Assembly: GCA_947452365.1 (NCBI GenBank)
Contig: CANGCO010000012.1
Coordinates: 1 to 46,306, forward strand
Direction: 5' to 3'
DNA: 46,306 nucleotides
From: Caulobacteraceae bacterium
GTDB lineage: Bacteria; Pseudomonadota; Alphaproteobacteria; Caulobacterales; Caulobacteraceae
The translations under genes and the position numbers were made by a program. This document shows positions 44,344-46,306 of this stretch, one piece after another; within the stretch, counting starts at the first letter, position 1; every line of letters starts with the position of its first letter. The notes under the pieces were generated by a model. The model made no database searches. It worked only from the letters and a program-made list of their open reading frames with translations, and was not told the DNA's origin.

Positions 44344-44790
44344 ATGACCCAATCTTCCCTCACGGCCATATTGCATCTGTTTCAAGCCCAGGCCCGGCTT
44401 GAGGAACGGTTTTCCGGCGCCTTGGGCGGCGTGCACGGCCTTGGCCTGAAAGAGGCGCTGCTCTTGATGCATCTGCACCAGGCGCCCATGCTGCGCCTGA
44501 CCCGCGTGGATCTGGCCAAACGTTTGCATATCAGCGCCTCGACCGTGACGCGGATGGCAGTGCCAATGGAAAAGCTTGGCCTAGTGGTGCGCCAGCCCGA
44601 TCCGCGCGATGCGCGTCTGGCCTATGTGGTCTTGACCGAAACCGGCCAAGCCATCGTCACAGATGCGCGCGCAACCTTCGAGCGGCTGGCGGCCGAGGTG
44701 TTCCGCGACCGCTGGACCGAGCAGGAGATTGTCGGCTTGGGTGAACTTTTGGGCCGACTGAATTCTAATCAGGTCGGTATACTGGTCTGA
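44344..44790 (+). CDS. MarR family transcriptional regulator
   Basis: A 148-residue winged-helix regulator of the MarR family. The DNA-binding part reads RVDLAKRLHISASTVTRMAVPMEKLGLVVRQPDPRDARLAYVVLTETG, including the wing signature DPRDAR. Short dimerisation helices flank it. The ATG at 44344 is chosen because it starts at the first dimerisation helix; an in-frame ATG at 44308 would extend it by 12 residues but lies within the operator palindromes. The ribosome site is weak. It is the only plus-strand gene in the last 28 kb and has no adjacent efflux or catabolic target, so autoregulation is the safest guess. Confidence 0.88.
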   Translation: MTQSSLTAILHLFQAQARLEERFSGALGGVHGLGLKEALLLMHLHQAPMLRLTRVDLAKRLHISASTVTRMAVPMEKLGLVVRQPDPRDARLAYVVLTETGQAIVTDARATFERLAAEVFRDRWTEQEIVGLGELLGRLNSNQVGILV

Positions 44791-44793
44791 CGC

Positions 44794-44816
44794 CCCCGCC
44801 TTCGCGGGGAAGGCGG
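44794..44816. repeat. GC-rich palindromic element between marR and ymdB
   Basis: CCCCGC-CTTC-GCGGGG (44794-44809) overlaps an alternative eight-pair stem CCGCCTTC/GAAGGCGG (44796-44803 with 44809-44816). An A-run follows on the plus strand (44819-44825), so on neither strand does a T-tract trail the stem. Sequences of this kind are common intergenic palindromes in alphaproteobacteria; here it lies between convergent genes. Confidence 0.5.
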
Positions 44817-44830
44817 CGAAAAAAAGTGCC

Positions 44831-45652
44831 CTAGACCTGTGGAATATGGGGCGATAGGCGACCGCCAATGCGAATCGGCTCAACCCGCAGGGCAAGGCCC
44901 GTGGCGGGGTCGGTCTCGACAAACACGCCGCAAACCGTCGCCGGGCCCGAGGCCGGTTGATAGCGCCCCTGGCTGATCCGGGTGGTAAAGCGGCGCAGGG
45001 GCTCTTCTTTTTGATTGCCAATCACGCTGTCATAATCGGCGCAGGCCCCGGCATCGGTCTGATAGGCCGAGCCGCCGTTTAAGATCTGGCAGTCGGCCGT
45101 CGGCACATGGGTATGGGTGCCGACAATCAAGCTGGCCCGACCATCGCAAAAATGCCCCATGGCCATTTTTTCGGAAGTGGCCTCGGCATGCATATCGACA
45201 ATGGCCGCATCACAAACCGAGCCCAGCGGGCAGGCATCCAGCTCGCGGTCCACCGCCGCAAACGGATCATCCAGCGCGTCCATATGCACCCGGCCCAAAA
45301 GATTGATCACGAGAACCCTGTGACCGCGTTCGGTCTCAAACAATTGCGCCCCGCGCCCCGGCGCATCAGCAAGCGGCGGATAGTTTAGCGGCCGGATCAG
45401 GCGCGGCTCGCGGACAATATAGGTCAGGGCCTCTTTCTGGTCCCAGGAATGATTGCCAAGCGTCAGGCAATCGGCCCCGGCCTCAAACAATTCGCGAGCC
45501 GTGTTTTCGGTAATGCCAAACCCCGCCGCCGCGTTCTCGGCATTCACAATCACAAATTCCAGGCCCAGGCGCCGCCTAAGACCGGGCAAATGATCGGCCA
45601 GGCCATCGCGTCCAGACTTGCCGACCACGTCTCCAAAAAAAGCAAAGCGCAT
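44831..45652 (-). CDS. ymdB: YmdB-like metallophosphoesterase (TIGR00282 type)
   Basis: A 273-residue calcineurin-like phosphoesterase of the TIGR00282/YmdB group, whose B. subtilis member is a cyclic-nucleotide phosphodiesterase affecting biofilms. Metal-binding residues are seen as D8 (FFGDVVGKSGR), E39-N40 (VNAENAAAGFG), N67-H68 (GNHSWDQKE) and the later GTHTHVPTAD. The ATG at 45652 is preferred over a TTG six bases upstream. Its start overlaps the fau stop region closely, so the two genes form an operon, a typical alphaproteobacterial pairing. Confidence 0.92.
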   Translation of the reverse strand: MRFAFFGDVVGKSGRDGLADHLPGLRRRLGLEFVIVNAENAAAGFGITENTARELFEAGADCLTLGNHSWDQKEALTYIVREPRLIRPLNYPPLADAPGRGAQLFETERGHRVLVINLLGRVHMDALDDPFAAVDRELDACPLGSVCDAAIVDMHAEATSEKMAMGHFCDGRASLIVGTHTHVPTADCQILNGGSAYQTDAGACADYDSVIGNQKEEPLRRFTTRISQGRYQPASGPATVCGVFVETDPATGLALRVEPIRIGGRLSPHIPQV

Positions 45653-45654
45653 AT

Positions 45655-46239
45655 TCAAATTTTCCTTTGGACGGGGATATAGCGCATTTGCGTCAAAATC
45701 CCGTCCAGTGTCTCATCATGATCTTCAATCGGCAGGGTCGCGACCGATTGGGCGTCAAAACCAAGGCCAAGCGCAACCCTGTCACCATGCGCCCGAAGCG
45801 CGGACAGGGTGCGATCATAATGGCCCTGTCCATAGCCCATGCGCCCGCCAAAACGATCAAAAGCGAGTAGGGGCACAAGGACCAAGTCCGGCTGGCAGAT
45901 CGGCGCGGCGGCCAAGGGCTCGGCCACGCCAAACCCGCTCTTTTCCAAATCATCGCCCGGTTGCCAGATATGAAACTTCAAGGGCGCGCCAGCCACAGCC
46001 CTAGGCAGGGCCAGGCGCGCGCCGGCCTTGGCCAGGTGCGCCATCAAGGGGCGGGGATCGATTTCTGAACCGAGCGGAAAATAGCCCGCCACCGTCCCAA
46101 ACCGGCCGACAAATTCGGACGGCAAATGATTGATCACTTGATGGGCCGCGTCTGGACTGTCCTTGGCCGCCTTGGCACGCACCGCCTTCATCTGGGCCCT
46201 AAGCGCGGTCTTGGCCGAGGCGGCAGAGGCATGAACCAT
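45655..46239 (-). CDS. fau: 5-formyltetrahydrofolate cyclo-ligase
   Basis: A 194-residue enzyme (also called YgfA or MTHFS) converting 5-formyl-THF to 5,10-methenyl-THF with ATP. The phosphate and folate motifs are GYFPLGSEIDPRPL (52-65) and FGGRMGYGQGHYDRTL (130-145). The ATG at 46239 has no strong ribosome site, and the stretch upstream seems to belong to a 6S RNA gene, as in many proteobacteria. It is followed directly by ymdB. Confidence 0.93.
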   Translation of the reverse strand: MVHASAASAKTALRAQMKAVRAKAAKDSPDAAHQVINHLPSEFVGRFGTVAGYFPLGSEIDPRPLMAHLAKAGARLALPRAVAGAPLKFHIWQPGDDLEKSGFGVAEPLAAAPICQPDLVLVPLLAFDRFGGRMGYGQGHYDRTLSALRAHGDRVALGLGFDAQSVATLPIEDHDETLDGILTQMRYIPVQRKI

Positions 46240-46261
46240 GGGCGAAAGACATTACCTGGCA

Positions 46262-46306
46262 GGGGCAGAAGGGTGGCGGCGCCGCAGAGACCGTGAAGAC
46301 GTGTTC
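46262..46306 (-). ncRNA. ssrS: Possible 3' end of 6S RNA (truncated by window edge)
   Basis: In most proteobacteria the 6S RNA gene lies directly upstream of fau/ygfA in the same direction. The minus strand here carries TCTCTGCGGCGCCGCC (RC of 46273-46288), which resembles the GCCTGCGGCGGCATC stretch near the 3' end of E. coli 6S RNA. Most of the RNA would lie outside the window, so structure cannot be tested. The call rests on synteny plus a short resemblance. Confidence 0.4.

Noticed and set aside
44794-44816. Stem-loop as a terminator for marR or ymdB
   Set aside because: The homopolymer run is an A-tract on the plus strand and precedes rather than follows the stem on the minus strand, so it lacks the layout of an intrinsic terminator; kept only as a palindromic repeat.
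1-46306. Mobile elements, prophage genes or tRNA genes
   Set aside because: I saw no transposase, integrase, phage protein, terminal repeats or tRNA-like cloverleaf; all genes look native and colinear with alphaproteobacterial core synteny.

Overview
The window is chromosomal, core-genome DNA from an alphaproteobacterium. GC is roughly 60% by eye and coding density is very high. The assignment rests on several family and synteny markers: separate pntAA, pntAB and pntB genes; a DUF1013/TrcR cell-cycle regulator; an aa3-type cytochrome oxidase subunit IV; a YibQ-like deacetylase paired with rppH; the order fau-ymdB-yebC-ruvCAB-ybgC-tolQRAB-pal-cpoB-tilS-ftsH-folP; and an ACE-like M2 peptidase. 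A Caulobacterales-like member is plausible, but that is inference. I see no mobile element, prophage, CRISPR array, tRNA or rRNA. I found 51 complete protein genes, one truncated gene at the left edge (BI-1/YccA family), and at the right edge what looks like the 3' end of a 6S RNA gene.

Layout. (1) 0-7.3 kb: a Tas-like aldo-keto reductase and ThpR. Next is a peroxide-defence divergon, ahpC-ahpD facing oxyR, with an ATAG-N7-CTAT OxyR site between them and notable inverted repeats around ahpC. Then comes a prolyl-oligopeptidase gene followed 5 bp later by a radical SAM gene. (2) 7.4-20 kb: dapF-mtaB (4-bp overlap), an orphan exbD with a clear terminator, a WD40 protein, a nitroreductase, mtgA, a TM2/zinc-ribbon protein, an ACE-like M2 lipoprotein peptidase with a strong terminator, a 2OG-Fe(II) oxygenase, the 3-oxoacid CoA-transferase pair scoA-scoB, an alpha/beta hydrolase, and a yibQ-like gene with rppH. 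(3) 20-27 kb: a transhydrogenase operon pntAA-pntAB-pntB carrying two extra genes (a SnoaL-like protein and a 108-residue three-helix membrane protein), preceded by the aa3 oxidase subunit IV gene. A hydrolase/thioesterase pair, an ABC1/UbiB-like protein and oligoendopeptidase F follow. (4) 29-46.3 kb, almost all on the minus strand: trcR, then a long tightly packed block. In transcription order the block reads fau-ymdB, yebC, ruvC-ruvA-ruvB-ybgC, tolQ-tolR-tolA-tolB, pal, cpoB-tilS, ftsH-folP-thiD-phzF. A single plus-strand marR gene with striking palindromes in its promoter interrupts it.

The genes fit envelope maintenance (Tol-Pal, MtgA, FtsH), redox and peroxide balance (AhpC/AhpD/OxyR, transhydrogenase), recombination repair (RuvABC), and cofactor metabolism (FolP, ThiD, formyl-THF cyclo-ligase). 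The least-explained parts are the two extra genes translationally packed into the pnt operon, the mutually exclusive RNA structures around ahpC-ahpD, the POP-radical SAM pair, and an unusually heavy use of TAG stop codons. No intergenic stretch exceeds about 210 bp, so no long non-coding region is left undescribed.
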